Assembly (NCBI RefSeq): GCF_042433055.1
Contig: NZ_JBHLWB010000001.1
Span: forward strand, 550,480-614,479
Source of the DNA: Gallibacterium trehalosifermentans
GTDB lineage: Bacteria > Pseudomonadota > Gammaproteobacteria > Enterobacterales > Pasteurellaceae
Length of the DNA stretch: 64,000 nt
Reading direction: 5' to 3'
This document shows positions 8,377 to 17,673 of this stretch, one piece after another. A program made the translations under genes and the position numbers. Each line of letters begins with the position of its first letter. The stretch's first letter is position 1. The notes under the pieces were generated by a model. It made no database searches and was not told the DNA's origin. It was given only the letters and a program-made list of their open reading frames with translations.

Positions 8377-10299
8377 TTAACCATTCGCAATCTCTTCTAA
8401 TTCCGCCCAACGCGTCAACGCATCATCTAATGCCTGCTCTTGTTCGGCTAATTGCTGTAATTTTGCACTGGTTATTTCATTTGCTTGAGTGAAAAAATCT
8501 GGGTGGTTAATTTCTGCTTGTAACTGCTGAATTTGTTGCTCTAAATTTTCTAACAAAGTCGGCATCTGAGCTAATTCCTGTTGCTCTTTATAAGACAACT
8601 TCACTTTACGTACTTTATTAGTACGAAACTCTTGCTTCTTATCCTGTTTCTCATCACTCTCTTTTTTATTTAGCGGTAATTCTGCTTGTTTTTGTGCTAA
8701 CACATTAGCTTGCTGCTGTTTGGCATCATGATAACCACCAACATATTTATTCAAGACACCACCACCTTCAAAAATAAAACACTCTGTCGCCGTATTATCA
8801 ATAAATTGGCGATCGTGGCTAACGATTATCACTGTACCTGCATATTCCGTTAACAGTTCTTCTAATAATTCGAGTGTTTCTACATCAAGATCGTTTGTTG
8901 GTTCATCTAAAATCAATAAATTATTCGGTTTTAACAATAATTTTGCTAATAACAAACGATTTTTTTCACCACCAGACAGCGCCTTAACTGGCGTCATTGC
9001 TCGCTTTGGTGGAAATAGGAAGTCTTGCAAATAGCCTAAAACATGGCGTTTTATCCCATTGACTTCCACATCTTGTTTACCATCTGCGACATTATCCATT
9101 ACTGTTTTTTCTGGATCGAGCAATGAACGATATTGATCAAAATAAGCGACTTCTAATTTCGTCCCCGTATGTACTCGTCCTGAAGTTGGTTGCAATTCCC
9201 CTAATAGCAATTTAATAAACGTTGTTTTTCCGCAACCGTTTGGACCAATTAAAGCAATTTTATCGCCCCGTAAAATTGTCGTGGAAAAATCCTTTAATAA
9301 AACTTTATCACCAATTTGGTAGCTAAGATTTTCCATTTCAAAGACAATCTTTCCTGAACGCACCGCATTATCGACTTGGATATTCGCTTTTCCCATCACA
9401 TCTCGACGTTGACGGCGTTCTTCTCGCATCGCTTTCAATGCACGCACTCGTCCCTCATTACGTGTTCGTCTTGCTTCAATGCCTTTACGGATCCAAACTT
9501 CCTCTTGCGCTAACCGCTTATCAAATAATTCATTTTGTAATGCTTCAACCCGTAGATTTTCTTCCTTTTCAACTAAATATTGATCATAATTTCCTGGATA
9601 AGAAACCAATTTACCCCGATCCAAATCAATAATTCTGGTTGCCATTCGTCTAATAAATTCACGATCATGCGAAATAAAAACAATACTGCCTTTAAACTCT
9701 AGTAATAACGTTTCTAACCAATGAATTGTATCGACATCAAGGTGGTTGGTTGGCTCATCAAGTAATAACAGATCTGGCTCTCTCACTAATGCTCTCGCTA
9801 ACGCGGCTTTACGCTGCCAACCTCCCGATAATTCAGATAGCGCAACATCGGGATTTAGCCCCAATTTTGCCAATATCTCTTGGATACGATTTTCAAAACG
9901 CCAACCATTTAAATGTTCTAATTGCGCCTGAATTTCAGAAAGACGAGTTAATGTTTTGTCTTGGTAATCTTTCGCTAACTGCAACGATAACTGATGATAC
10001 TCTTTTAACAGTTGTGCTAAATCTTCGATTCCCTCTGCAACATACTCAAATACCGTTCCTTCAATATGACGAGGCGGATCTTGTTCTAATCTGGCAATAA
10101 TACGATCTTTTTCAACAATCAGTTGTCCATCATCTAATCCTGTTTGCCCAGCGAGAATTTTTAAAAGTGTTGATTTTCCCGCCCCATTGCGCCCTACTAA
10201 ACAGACTCTTTCGCCTGTTTCAATCGTCATATTGGTATGGTCAAGTAAAGGGTGATCGCTAAATGAGAGATATGCGTCAGAAAGGGTCAAGATTGCCAT
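8377..10299 (-). CDS. uup: ABC-F ATPase Uup
   Basis: The 640-residue protein has two ABC ATPase domains in one chain and no membrane segments, the ABC-F layout. Walker A motifs are GRNGAGKST (about 37-45) and GPNGCGKTT in the second half; signature motifs are LSGGWQRKA and LSGGEKNRL, with Walker B LLLLDEPTNHLD and LLILDEPTNDLD. The charged C-terminal tail (KQEFRTNKVRKVKLSYKEQQ onward) is the Uup DNA-binding coiled coil. Uup affects precise excision of transposons and ribosome or replication-intermediate homeostasis. The C-terminal coiled coil separates it from EttA and YheS. Confidence 0.94.
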   Translation of the reverse strand: MAILTLSDAYLSFSDHPLLDHTNMTIETGERVCLVGRNGAGKSTLLKILAGQTGLDDGQLIVEKDRIIARLEQDPPRHIEGTVFEYVAEGIEDLAQLLKEYHQLSLQLAKDYQDKTLTRLSEIQAQLEHLNGWRFENRIQEILAKLGLNPDVALSELSGGWQRKAALARALVREPDLLLLDEPTNHLDVDTIHWLETLLLEFKGSIVFISHDREFIRRMATRIIDLDRGKLVSYPGNYDQYLVEKEENLRVEALQNELFDKRLAQEEVWIRKGIEARRTRNEGRVRALKAMREERRQRRDVMGKANIQVDNAVRSGKIVFEMENLSYQIGDKVLLKDFSTTILRGDKIALIGPNGCGKTTFIKLLLGELQPTSGRVHTGTKLEVAYFDQYRSLLDPEKTVMDNVADGKQDVEVNGIKRHVLGYLQDFLFPPKRAMTPVKALSGGEKNRLLLAKLLLKPNNLLILDEPTNDLDVETLELLEELLTEYAGTVIIVSHDRQFIDNTATECFIFEGGGVLNKYVGGYHDAKQQQANVLAQKQAELPLNKKESDEKQDKKQEFRTNKVRKVKLSYKEQQELAQMPTLLENLEQQIQQLQAEINHPDFFTQANEITSAKLQQLAEQEQALDDALTRWAELEEIANG

Positions 10300-10388
10300 A
10301 ATTTACCTATAATACTGTTACCACTAATTCGGCTGGCTATTGTAGCAAAAATTGATCTTTTTCCTATGAAGAAACGTTAAAAATAATA

Positions 10389-10420
10389 ATGGCTATTCCA
10401 CAAAACTGAAGAATAGCCAT
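10389..10420 (-). terminator. Terminator of the siderophore ABC operon
   Basis: ATGGCTATTC (10389-10398) and GAATAGCCAT (10411-10420) form a perfect 10-bp stem, followed on the minus strand by a T-rich run. It lies just after the stop of the binding-protein gene. Confidence 0.8.
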
Positions 10421-10448
10421 CAATACTCATTGTAATGACGAGAAATAA

Positions 10449-11366
10449 TTATTTTATTACTGCTTCTAATTCATCAATCATCATTTCTGTAGCTTTTAAT
10501 CCACCAAACGCCAAATACCAATTTTCGGCATCTAAATAAATAATATGTTGTTGTTGATAAGCTTTCGTTTTCTTGATCAACGCATTTTCTAATACCACTT
10601 GCGCATTATCTTTCTTCTCAGTAATCGCTGCTGTACGATCAACCACTAACAAATAGTCTGGATTTTTGTCTAAAATATATTCAAATCCAACACTCATTCC
10701 ATGCGTTGAAGATTTAATATTTTTATCCACTGGTGTAAAGCCAAATTTTTGATAAACCAGTCCATAACGAGAACTATCGCCATATGCACTAATTCTATTT
10801 TCATTCACCAATACCAAGAGCGCCGTTTTCCCTTTAGTCAATGTAGATAATTGCGCAATTTTGTTTTCTAACTCTTTTATTTTTTGTGTAGCTAGTGCTT
10901 CTTGGTTAACAATTTTGCCTAAAATCTCAATATTATTTGTTAATGATGAATAGAAATCCGTAAAGTCGTTTTGATAATAGAACACGGGGGCGATTTCTTT
11001 AAAACGATCTAACATTTTTTGTTGACGCCCAGAAGCAATGATCAAATCGGGTTTCAATTCATTAATTTTTTCAAAAGCAGGTTCAGGCAACGATCCCACA
11101 TTTGTGAAATTATCTGCTTTAAACGATGCTAAATAGGCTGGTAATGCAGTGGATTTCGCTATTCCAACAATTCGATCGGTTGCCCCTAATTCACGTAAAG
11201 TATCTGCCACACCAAAGTCTAATACCACAATCCGTTTTGCATCTTGCGGAATGGTTTGCTCACCCACCGCCGTTTTTACGGTCATCTCTGCGGCTTGGCT
11301 TGGTAACAGGGCTAAACTGCCTACCAACCCCAATATTCCCAAAGCTAGTTTTATTTTAAATTTCAT
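10449..11366 (-). CDS. Ferric-siderophore periplasmic binding protein (FatB/CeuE/FetB type)
   Basis: The 305-residue protein starts with a signal peptide (KLALGILGLVGSLALLPSQA) ending at an AxA-like site; there is no lipobox cysteine, so it should be a soluble periplasmic protein. The fold family is the helical-backbone iron-siderophore binders, seen in KRIVVLDFGVADTLRELGA and in FEKINELKPDLIIASGRQQ. It is the last gene of a four-gene minus-strand ABC operon, matching the order permease-permease-ATPase-binding protein of fatDCEB-like and fetBCDE-like systems. The likely ligand is a catecholate or hydroxamate iron complex; the exact siderophore cannot be read from the sequence. A FetA-like receptor at 41061 is a natural outer-membrane partner. 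Confidence 0.87.
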   Translation of the reverse strand: MKFKIKLALGILGLVGSLALLPSQAAEMTVKTAVGEQTIPQDAKRIVVLDFGVADTLRELGATDRIVGIAKSTALPAYLASFKADNFTNVGSLPEPAFEKINELKPDLIIASGRQQKMLDRFKEIAPVFYYQNDFTDFYSSLTNNIEILGKIVNQEALATQKIKELENKIAQLSTLTKGKTALLVLVNENRISAYGDSSRYGLVYQKFGFTPVDKNIKSSTHGMSVGFEYILDKNPDYLLVVDRTAAITEKKDNAQVVLENALIKKTKAYQQQHIIYLDAENWYLAFGGLKATEMMIDELEAVIK

Positions 11367-11401
11367 TCACTCTACTCCTTCAAATCATCGTACATAAAAC
11401 A

Positions 11402-12163
11402 TTAACGGAAATAAGTTGCAATCCGTTGCCCATTAATCTGTTGGATCGGAATGTGCATATCATAAATAGTTGCCAATACAGGCGTTTGCATAATTTGTTC
11501 AACATCGCCCTCCGCTACAACGCGCCCTTGCTGCATCGCGACAATATAATCAGCATAGCAAGAAGCAAAATTAATATCATGGATTACAATCACCACCGTT
11601 TTACCCAATTTCTCTACCAACTGACGCAATACCTGCATAATTTGCACGGAGTGTTTCATATCTAAGTTATTCAGTGGTTCATCAAGCAAAATATAATCCG
11701 TATCCTGTGCTAACGTCATCGCAATATATGCCCGTTGCCGTTGTCCTCCACTCAGTGTATGGATTGGTTTATTACGTAATTCCGTTAAATCCATATAGTC
11801 AATAGCATGCTCAATCGCGACTTTATCGGCGGCGGTTAAACGCCCTTTGCTATAAGGAAAGCGCCCAAAGGATACCAATTCTTCGACGCTTAAACGTAAA
11901 TGGATATGATTGCTCTGTTTTAAAATCGCTAACTGTTGAGCAATACTTGCGCTACTTTGTTGTGATAACGGTGTACCATTTAAAATAATCTCGCCTGCAT
12001 CAGCTTGCAGCAAACGACTGATAATCGCCAATAAGGTACTTTTTCCCGCACCATTTGGACCAATAAATGCCGTGATCTTACCTTGTGGGATCGTAAGAGA
12101 AACATTATCCACCACCTGCTGTTGAGCAAATCTTTTGCAAATATTTTTTAGTTCTATTGCCAT
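11402..12163 (-). CDS. Ferric-siderophore ABC transporter ATPase
   Basis: A 253-residue FecE/FepC-type ATPase. Walker A is GPNGAGKST (about 35-43), the signature LSGGQRQRAYIAMTLAQ (about 134-150) and Walker B YILLDEPLNNLD. It powers import of iron-siderophore through the two permeases encoded upstream. Its start overlaps the end of the preceding permease gene by 10 bases, indicating translational coupling; the binding-protein gene follows after 35 bases. Confidence 0.92.
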   Translation of the reverse strand: MAIELKNICKRFAQQQVVDNVSLTIPQGKITAFIGPNGAGKSTLLAIISRLLQADAGEIILNGTPLSQQSSASIAQQLAILKQSNHIHLRLSVEELVSFGRFPYSKGRLTAADKVAIEHAIDYMDLTELRNKPIHTLSGGQRQRAYIAMTLAQDTDYILLDEPLNNLDMKHSVQIMQVLRQLVEKLGKTVVIVIHDINFASCYADYIVAMQQGRVVAEGDVEQIMQTPVLATIYDMHIPIQQINGQRIATYFR

Positions 12164-13119
12164 GATTTATTCGTCCTCAGTAATAAATAGATAAAATACG
12201 TACCGCCAATAAAATTCACCAAAATACTTAATGTTGTTTTAAACGTTAGGAGTTGCGCCACAATAAATTGCCCTAAAACGAGAATAATGATGGCGATTAA
12301 AATGGCAGTTGGGATCAACCAACGGTGTTGATGACGTGGCATGAATTCAAAAGTAATATTCATCACCAACAACCCTAAAAACGTTATTGGTCCGACGAGT
12401 GCCGTTGCTACTGAGATTAAAATCGTAACGATCAATAGCAGTTGTTTCGTTACACGTTGATAATTCACGCCTAAATTAATCGCGTGATCACGCCCTAACG
12501 CCAGCACATCAAGCACCCGAAGATAACGCAGGCTTAATCCAGCCACTGCAAAAATAATGAGCACAGCGATCCATAAAAGAGAGGTATTTATCCGATTAAA
12601 ACTGGCAAAGCCAATATCTTGTGCAATTTGAAACTCATTGGGATCAATCAGTACTTCCATAAACGTGGTCATACTTTGGAAAAACGTCCCAAACACAATC
12701 CCCACTAACAGCAAGAAAAACATACTCTGCTGTTCTTGCTGAAATAAAAGGCGATATAGCAATAACGCAAAGCACAACATCACCAACGTAGAAAAGAAAA
12801 ACAACGCTATCGAGTCAATCGCCAACAGTGCGGCAGATCCTGACACAAAAATAATCACTGTTTGGATAAATAGGTATAACGAATCCAGCCCTAAAACAGT
12901 TGGCGTTAAAATACGATTATTCACTAACGGTTGAAAAAGCATTGTGCCTAACGCAATCGCCGTCCCAGTAGCAACAATCGCCAGCAACGATAACGCACGA
13001 TGAGTTAACGCATACTCCCAACGGGTAGGCAGTTGATAAAACAGATATAACGCACTCCCCAATAGCATGATGGCTGCTAATAATGCGACTTTCCATTGAC
13101 ACTGAAATTGCTTACACAT
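12154..13119 (-). CDS. Ferric-siderophore ABC transporter permease (second subunit)
   Basis: A 321-residue FecCD-family permease with about nine hydrophobic segments (for example VALLAAIMLLGSALYLF near the start and ILVNFIGGTYFIYLLL at the end). The start at 13119 (MCKQFQCQW) is chosen because an AGAGGT ribosome site precedes it and it overlaps the upstream permease stop by only 8 bases; a longer reading would run deep into that gene. GPITFLGLLVMNITFEF is the conserved family block contacting the ATPase. The protein lacks the strict GxxxPxxxG of vitamin B12 permeases and resembles FatC/CeuC-type subunits. Confidence 0.88.
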   Translation of the reverse strand: MCKQFQCQWKVALLAAIMLLGSALYLFYQLPTRWEYALTHRALSLLAIVATGTAIALGTMLFQPLVNNRILTPTVLGLDSLYLFIQTVIIFVSGSAALLAIDSIALFFFSTLVMLCFALLLYRLLFQQEQQSMFFLLLVGIVFGTFFQSMTTFMEVLIDPNEFQIAQDIGFASFNRINTSLLWIAVLIIFAVAGLSLRYLRVLDVLALGRDHAINLGVNYQRVTKQLLLIVTILISVATALVGPITFLGLLVMNITFEFMPRHQHRWLIPTAILIAIIILVLGQFIVAQLLTFKTTLSILVNFIGGTYFIYLLLRTNKSWQ

Positions 13120-14065
13120 GGCGATACCTCTTAAATAACAAATAGAGGAAGATCGCACTGCCAAAGACGCCAACAACAGCATTAATAGCGATTTCATAAG
13201 GATAGATCACCACTCTTCCCAAAATATCGCAAGCAAGCACAAAAATTGCACCGAGTAATGCCGTATGCGACAGGGTTTTACGTAAATTATCGCCTAAATA
13301 GAGGGTAACAATATTGGGTACGATTAATCCTAGAAATGGGATCACGCCAACCGTAACAATCACAATCGCCGACACTACCGAAACAATGGCTAAACCAATA
13401 TATAACGCCTGCTGGTAATTTACCCCTAAATTGGTGGCAAACGCCTCGCCCAAGCCAACAATCGAAAAGCGTTGTGCAAAGAGGTAGGCTAACAACAAGG
13501 TAGGAATACTGATATAAAGCATCTCATAACGTCCACTCATAATTAGCGAAAAGTCGCCTTGTAACCATGAGAATAAATTTTGTAATAAATCTTGTTGATA
13601 AGCGATAAATGCAGTGATTGAACTGATAATATTGCCAAACATAATCCCGACTAACGGGACAAAAATGGTGTCGGTAAATTTTATTTTTGCCAACAATGTC
13701 ATAAACAGCAATGATCCCGCAAACGCTGCAACAATAGCAACTGCCGATTTTAACAACATTGAGGCTTCAGGAAACAGCAAAATTGCGATTAATACCCCTA
13801 ATCTCGCACAATCCATTGTGCCTGCTGTTGTAGGTGATACAAAACGGTTACGGCTTAATTGCTGCATCACCAAACCACAAATACTTAAACTTGCCCCTGC
13901 AATTAAAATACTTATCAACCGAGGAATACGGCTAATCATTAATACTTGCCATTGTTCAGTGTCAAAAGTAAGTAACCCCGTTACCGTTACTGAACTAACA
14001 CCAATCAGTAATGAAAAGCATGATAGGATTGCTAAAAGAATTAACAAATACCGCCGTTGAATCAT
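13112..14065 (-). CDS. Ferric-siderophore ABC transporter permease (first subunit)
   Basis: A 317-residue FecCD-family permease, first gene of the operon. It has an N-terminal hydrophobic segment (YLLILLAILSCFSLLIGVS), the conserved IPRLISILIAGASLSICGLVMQQL-type region (about 45-68) and GVIPFLGLIVPNIVTLYLGD, the family block facing the ATPase. It resembles FatD/CeuB. Together with the second permease it would form the channel. A Fur-like box lies 20-38 bases upstream of the start, so the operon is predicted to be iron repressed. Confidence 0.88.
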   Translation of the reverse strand: MIQRRYLLILLAILSCFSLLIGVSSVTVTGLLTFDTEQWQVLMISRIPRLISILIAGASLSICGLVMQQLSRNRFVSPTTAGTMDCARLGVLIAILLFPEASMLLKSAVAIVAAFAGSLLFMTLLAKIKFTDTIFVPLVGIMFGNIISSITAFIAYQQDLLQNLFSWLQGDFSLIMSGRYEMLYISIPTLLLAYLFAQRFSIVGLGEAFATNLGVNYQQALYIGLAIVSVVSAIVIVTVGVIPFLGLIVPNIVTLYLGDNLRKTLSHTALLGAIFVLACDILGRVVIYPYEIAINAVVGVFGSAIFLYLLFKRYRHV

Positions 14066-14084
14066 TTTTTATCCCAACAAACAA

Positions 14085-14103
14085 AATGAGAATTATTATT
14101 ATT
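14085..14103 (-). promoter_or_regulatory. Predicted Fur box of the siderophore ABC operon
   Basis: The minus-strand 19-mer AATAATAATAATTCTCATT resembles the Fur consensus GATAATGATAATCATTATC (three AAT-type hexamers with a partial right arm) and sits directly upstream of the first permease gene. The match is imperfect; iron transport context raises the likelihood. Confidence 0.65.
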
Positions 14104-14171
14104 TTTTGATGGCTGCCAATAGTGCCACTATCAACAAGGAATTTCAAGTAGAAAATCGGACGTTATATCAG

Positions 14172-14223
14172 GAAAAACACCTGCAATAAGATGCTTATTC
14201 GATTTATGAATATTGTGTTTTTC
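14172..14223. other. Intergenic branched hairpin of unknown role
   Basis: GAAAAACAC (14172-14180) pairs perfectly with GTGTTTTTC (14215-14223), and inside it AATAAG/CTTATT form a second 6-bp hairpin around ATG. It lies between the siderophore operon promoter and the modA terminator, with no clear T-tract on either strand. It could be a small RNA, a protein site or a weak terminator. Confidence 0.35.
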
Positions 14224-14256
14224 TGGGTTGCCAGCAAAATACAAGAAAGGAAAAAA

Positions 14257-14285
14257 GCCCACACCTAAAATCAGTTATGGGCTCA
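14257..14285 (-). terminator. Terminator of the molybdate operon
   Basis: On the minus strand GCCCATAAC and GTGTGGGC flank a short loop and are followed by a TTTTTT run. The position just past the modA stop fits termination of modB-modC-modA. Confidence 0.7.
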
Positions 14286-14311
14286 TCAAGAACAATACAA
14301 TAACTTAGCTA

Positions 14312-15070
14312 TTATTCCGCTACACTAAAACCATATTGTGCAAAAACGTTTTTCGCTTCATCTGATTGTAAATAAGCAAAAAAGGCTGTTGCTGCTTTGC
14401 TATCGTGATCTTTTAATAATGCGGTTGGATATTCAATTTTTGGATAACTATCTGCTGGGAAAATACCGACAACTTTTACCTTATCACTCTGTTTTGCATC
14501 TGTACCATAAACAACACCTAATGGTGCTTCATCACGCTCAACTAAAGCTAATGCGGCACGTACATCTTTACCGCGTGCTAATTTAGACTCGATTTTCTCC
14601 CAGAAACCTAATTTCGTTGTTGCTGCTTTCATATATTGCCCTGCTGGTACATGATCTGGATCGCCAACCGAAAGGAAATTATCCTCTAATTGTTTAATCC
14701 ATTCTCCTGCGGCAATATCAATCTTATCGGTTTGACTCTCCTTATTGGCAATCATCACTAAATCATTACCAACTAAGATTTTTTCTGTCCCTGCAACCGT
14801 CAACCCTTTCTCTTTCAAATAATCTAGCCATTTCGTATTAGCTGAAATAAAAATATTCGCTGGTGCGCCTTCGGCAATTTGTTTCGCTAACGTTGAAGAA
14901 GAAGCAAAAGAAAAGACAATTTCATCTTGTGGCGCGTGTTGTTTATAGTCTGTTGCCACTTGTTGTAACGCATTGGTCATTGATGCAGCTGCAAAAACGG
15001 TAACTTGTTCTGCATAGGTAAACGTTGTTGTTAACCCAATCACTGAGGTAATAAATAATTTTTTAAACAT
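14312..15070 (-). CDS. modA: Molybdate ABC transporter periplasmic binding protein
   Basis: The 252-residue protein has a signal peptide (MFKKLFITSVIGLTTTFTYA) and then VTVFAAASMTNALQQVATDY, the ModA N-terminus whose Ser residues bind the oxyanion. FSFASSSTLAKQIAEGAPAN carries the second oxyanion-binding loop. The start at 15070 follows GGAG at good spacing; a start 12 bases upstream has no ribosome site. modA is last in the operon (modB-modC-modA), unlike the usual modA-modB-modC. It binds molybdate or tungstate in the periplasm and delivers it to ModB. Confidence 0.94.
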   Translation of the reverse strand: MFKKLFITSVIGLTTTFTYAEQVTVFAAASMTNALQQVATDYKQHAPQDEIVFSFASSSTLAKQIAEGAPANIFISANTKWLDYLKEKGLTVAGTEKILVGNDLVMIANKESQTDKIDIAAGEWIKQLEDNFLSVGDPDHVPAGQYMKAATTKLGFWEKIESKLARGKDVRAALALVERDEAPLGVVYGTDAKQSDKVKVVGIFPADSYPKIEYPTALLKDHDSKAATAFFAYLQSDEAKNVFAQYGFSVAE

Positions 15071-15096
15071 AATTTTCTCCAATGAAACGCATCAAT

Positions 15097-16164
15097 CTAA
15101 CCTGCTATTGCTGCTAAATTTAACAGATGCAAATACACTGATTGATTAACCGTAAGTTGTAACTGCTGATAAACCATTGGATTAATCAACGCCGTAACAA
15201 CAAGGAGATCATCTATTTTTACTGTAACAGCGACCTGTTTCTGCTGTTCACAAATATCCACGATAATCCCTTGATATTGATTCGTTATACTACTCTGAGG
15301 TATAGGTTGCAATGAAAGAAAGAGATCTTGTTGATTAATAGCAATTTTAACCGCTTCACCAAGCGCATAATCTCGCGCTAAATTTACCTGAAAGTGCTGC
15401 GACCCAATTTGAACTATCCCTTGTGAGGTATTAGCAACTTTTGCGACTAATTTGCCTTGATAAATCCACTGTTTTGCCTGATTTTGTTGCCATTCCGCCA
15501 ATAATCCGCTATTCCAAATTGTTTGTAAATCGGCAAACTCGACTAATTTTCCCTTTTCTAACAAAGCAACCCGATCTGCTAATATTTTTAGCTCATCTAA
15601 GCTATGTGTAACATACAGAATCGGGATCTCAATTTCTTTCACCAAGCGTAATAAATAGCGCATTAACTCCTGTTTTCTAGGCATATCTAATGCGGATAAT
15701 GGCTCGTCCATTAACAATAATTGCGGGTTAGATAATAACGCTCTCCCTATTGCAACACGTTGTTTTTCTCCGCCAGATAATGTGAGTGGATAACGATCTA
15801 ATAACGGGGCTAACCCTAATAATTCAACAATCGCCAAAAATTTACTGTGCAATATTTTCGGCATGCCATATTGCAAATTCCCTTTTACTCGATAATGCGG
15901 AAATAGTCTCGCTTCTTGAAAGACATAACCAATTTGACGTTTTTCCACAGGTAAATTAATCTGCTGCGCGGTATCGACAAGTAGCCGATCTTGTAGTATG
16001 ACTCGCCCTTGATCTGGTGTCGTTAAACCACTCACCATATTTAATAATGAAGATTTTCCTGCGCCAGAACGCCCAAAAATCATCGTAATGCCTTGCTTGG
16101 GGATTTGTAGATCCAGTTCTACGGTAAGTGAGGAAAACTTTTTCTTAACGTATAAATTAAGCAT
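15097..16164 (-). CDS. modC: Molybdate ABC transporter ATPase
   Basis: A 355-residue ATPase with Walker A GRSGAGKSS (about 34-42), signature LSGGEKQRVAIGRAL and Walker B LLLMDEPLSALD. The C-terminal third, from about residue 290, has the features of a TOBE/MOP molybdate-binding domain (SSITNQYQGIIVDICEQQKQ onward), which lets ModC sense intracellular molybdate. It overlaps modB by 8 bases and is followed by modA after 26 bases. Confidence 0.93.
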   Translation of the reverse strand: MLNLYVKKKFSSLTVELDLQIPKQGITMIFGRSGAGKSSLLNMVSGLTTPDQGRVILQDRLLVDTAQQINLPVEKRQIGYVFQEARLFPHYRVKGNLQYGMPKILHSKFLAIVELLGLAPLLDRYPLTLSGGEKQRVAIGRALLSNPQLLLMDEPLSALDMPRKQELMRYLLRLVKEIEIPILYVTHSLDELKILADRVALLEKGKLVEFADLQTIWNSGLLAEWQQNQAKQWIYQGKLVAKVANTSQGIVQIGSQHFQVNLARDYALGEAVKIAINQQDLFLSLQPIPQSSITNQYQGIIVDICEQQKQVAVTVKIDDLLVVTALINPMVYQQLQLTVNQSVYLHLLNLAAIAG

Positions 16165-16876
16165 GGCGTTGTCCTAATTTTTGATACATATAACGGGACA
16201 GCCATTCTGATAATAGTAAAGACAACAATGAAAGCATCATCGAAAGCAAGCAGAGTTTAAACGCTTGCTCTTCTGCCCCAGGTGTTTGAATAAAAGAATA
16301 CATCGCCAGCGGAATCGTTTGGGTTTGACCAACAATATTAGAAACAAAGGTAATCGTCGCGCCAAACTCACCTAATGAACGAGCAAATCCTAGCACCATT
16401 CCAGCCAATATCCCAGGTAAGGCTAATGGCAACGTAATCGTAAAAAATACCCGATAAGGCGATGCCCCTAATGTTCTAGCTGTGGCTTCAAGATTGACAT
16501 CAATACTTTCTAACGAAAGCCGAATAGAACGCACAACAAGCGGAAAGGCAACGACAGCAGAAGCTAAAATTGCCCCTCGCCAACTAAACGCAAAGGAGAA
16601 ACCGAACCAGTCATATAAATACTCTCCAATCACCCCTTTTCGCCCCATAATCAGCAAAAGCAGATAGCCAATAACGACTGGTGGTAATACCAAAGGCAAA
16701 TAAATCACACTATTTAATAGTGTTTTACCAAAAAACTGTTTTCTGGCTAATAACCAAGCAACGAAAATCGCTAAGGGTAAACTCCATAAAACCGCATTTA
16801 ATGCCACTTGCAAACTCAGCCATAATGCACTCAGCTCTTGTGGCGTAAATGATAAATAGCGTTGCCAATCTGTCAT
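16157..16876 (-). CDS. modB: Molybdate ABC transporter permease
   Basis: The 239-residue integral membrane protein has about five to six helices. The EAA loop that docks on ModC reads EATARTLGASPYRVFFTITL (about 130-149), and the downstream GILAGMVLGFARSLGEFGAT is typical of ModB. It is the first mod gene on the minus strand and starts 25 bases after yadH, so it may share transcripts with yadGH or use its own promoter. Confidence 0.93.
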   Translation of the reverse strand: MTDWQRYLSFTPQELSALWLSLQVALNAVLWSLPLAIFVAWLLARKQFFGKTLLNSVIYLPLVLPPVVIGYLLLLIMGRKGVIGEYLYDWFGFSFAFSWRGAILASAVVAFPLVVRSIRLSLESIDVNLEATARTLGASPYRVFFTITLPLALPGILAGMVLGFARSLGEFGATITFVSNIVGQTQTIPLAMYSFIQTPGAEEQAFKLCLLSMMLSLLSLLLSEWLSRYMYQKLGQRHA

Positions 16877-16901
16877 GGATATTTACTCCTCAATTAGAGA
16901 A

Positions 16902-17672
16902 TTAATTTCTTAATCCAATACCACGTTTTATTAGTTGATAGACAAAGCAATATAACATAGCAATAAATATTGCTAATACCACAAAAGTATAATGTAAAGG
17001 CACATCACTGATCCCTAAGAAGCCATAACGGAAACCATTAATCATATAAACGATTGGATTCAATTTTGATACCCACTGCCAAAACGCAGGTAATAACGAA
17101 ATTGAATAAAAAACACCGCCCAAATAGGTTAATGGTGTTAACACGAACGTTGGAATAATCGAGGTATCATCAAAAGATCGTGCAAATACCGCGTTAATCA
17201 AGCCACCTAATGAAAAAGTTGCAGTGGTCATTAATAAAATGCCTAAAATAACGAGCCATGAATAGACATCAAAACGCACAAAAAATAGTGATACCAATGT
17301 TACTAAAAAGCCAACAAAGATCCCGCGCGCCATGCCCCCTGAAATATAGCCTAAAATGATGATATGCGGCGAAGTAGGCGACACTAATAATTCCTCTACA
17401 TTACGAGCAAATTTTGTACTATAAAAAGAGGACGCCACATTCGCAAAGGAATTTGTGATCGCTGACATCATAATCAACCCTGGTACAATAAACTCCATAT
17501 AGCTCACGCCGTGCATTGCACCAATACGACTGCCGATTAACTGCCCGAAAATAATGAAATACAACATCATAGTAATCACTGGCGGCACTAAAGTTTGCAC
17601 CCAAATACGCATAAAACGTTGGATCTCTTTACGCAAAATGGTTTTATAAGCAACCCATGCTAATGATGACAT
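16902..17672 (-). CDS. yadH: ABC-2 type transporter permease YadH
   Basis: A 256-residue ABC-2 permease with six hydrophobic segments and the family phrase FVLTPLTYLGGVFYSISLLP (about 180-199). The start at 17672 (MSSLAWVAYK) is preceded by an A/G-rich ribosome site; the longer reading would overlap yadG. It forms a putative exporter with YadG. The substrate is not known for the E. coli pair either. Confidence 0.9.
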   Translation of the reverse strand: MSSLAWVAYKTILRKEIQRFMRIWVQTLVPPVITMMLYFIIFGQLIGSRIGAMHGVSYMEFIVPGLIMMSAITNSFANVASSFYSTKFARNVEELLVSPTSPHIIILGYISGGMARGIFVGFLVTLVSLFFVRFDVYSWLVILGILLMTTATFSLGGLINAVFARSFDDTSIIPTFVLTPLTYLGGVFYSISLLPAFWQWVSKLNPIVYMINGFRYGFLGISDVPLHYTFVVLAIFIAMLYCFVYQLIKRGIGLRN

Positions 17673-17673
17673 C

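Noticed and set aside
9726..10100. Plus-strand reading opposite uup
   Set aside because: It is the antisense shadow of a strongly conserved ABC ATPase and has no ribosome site.
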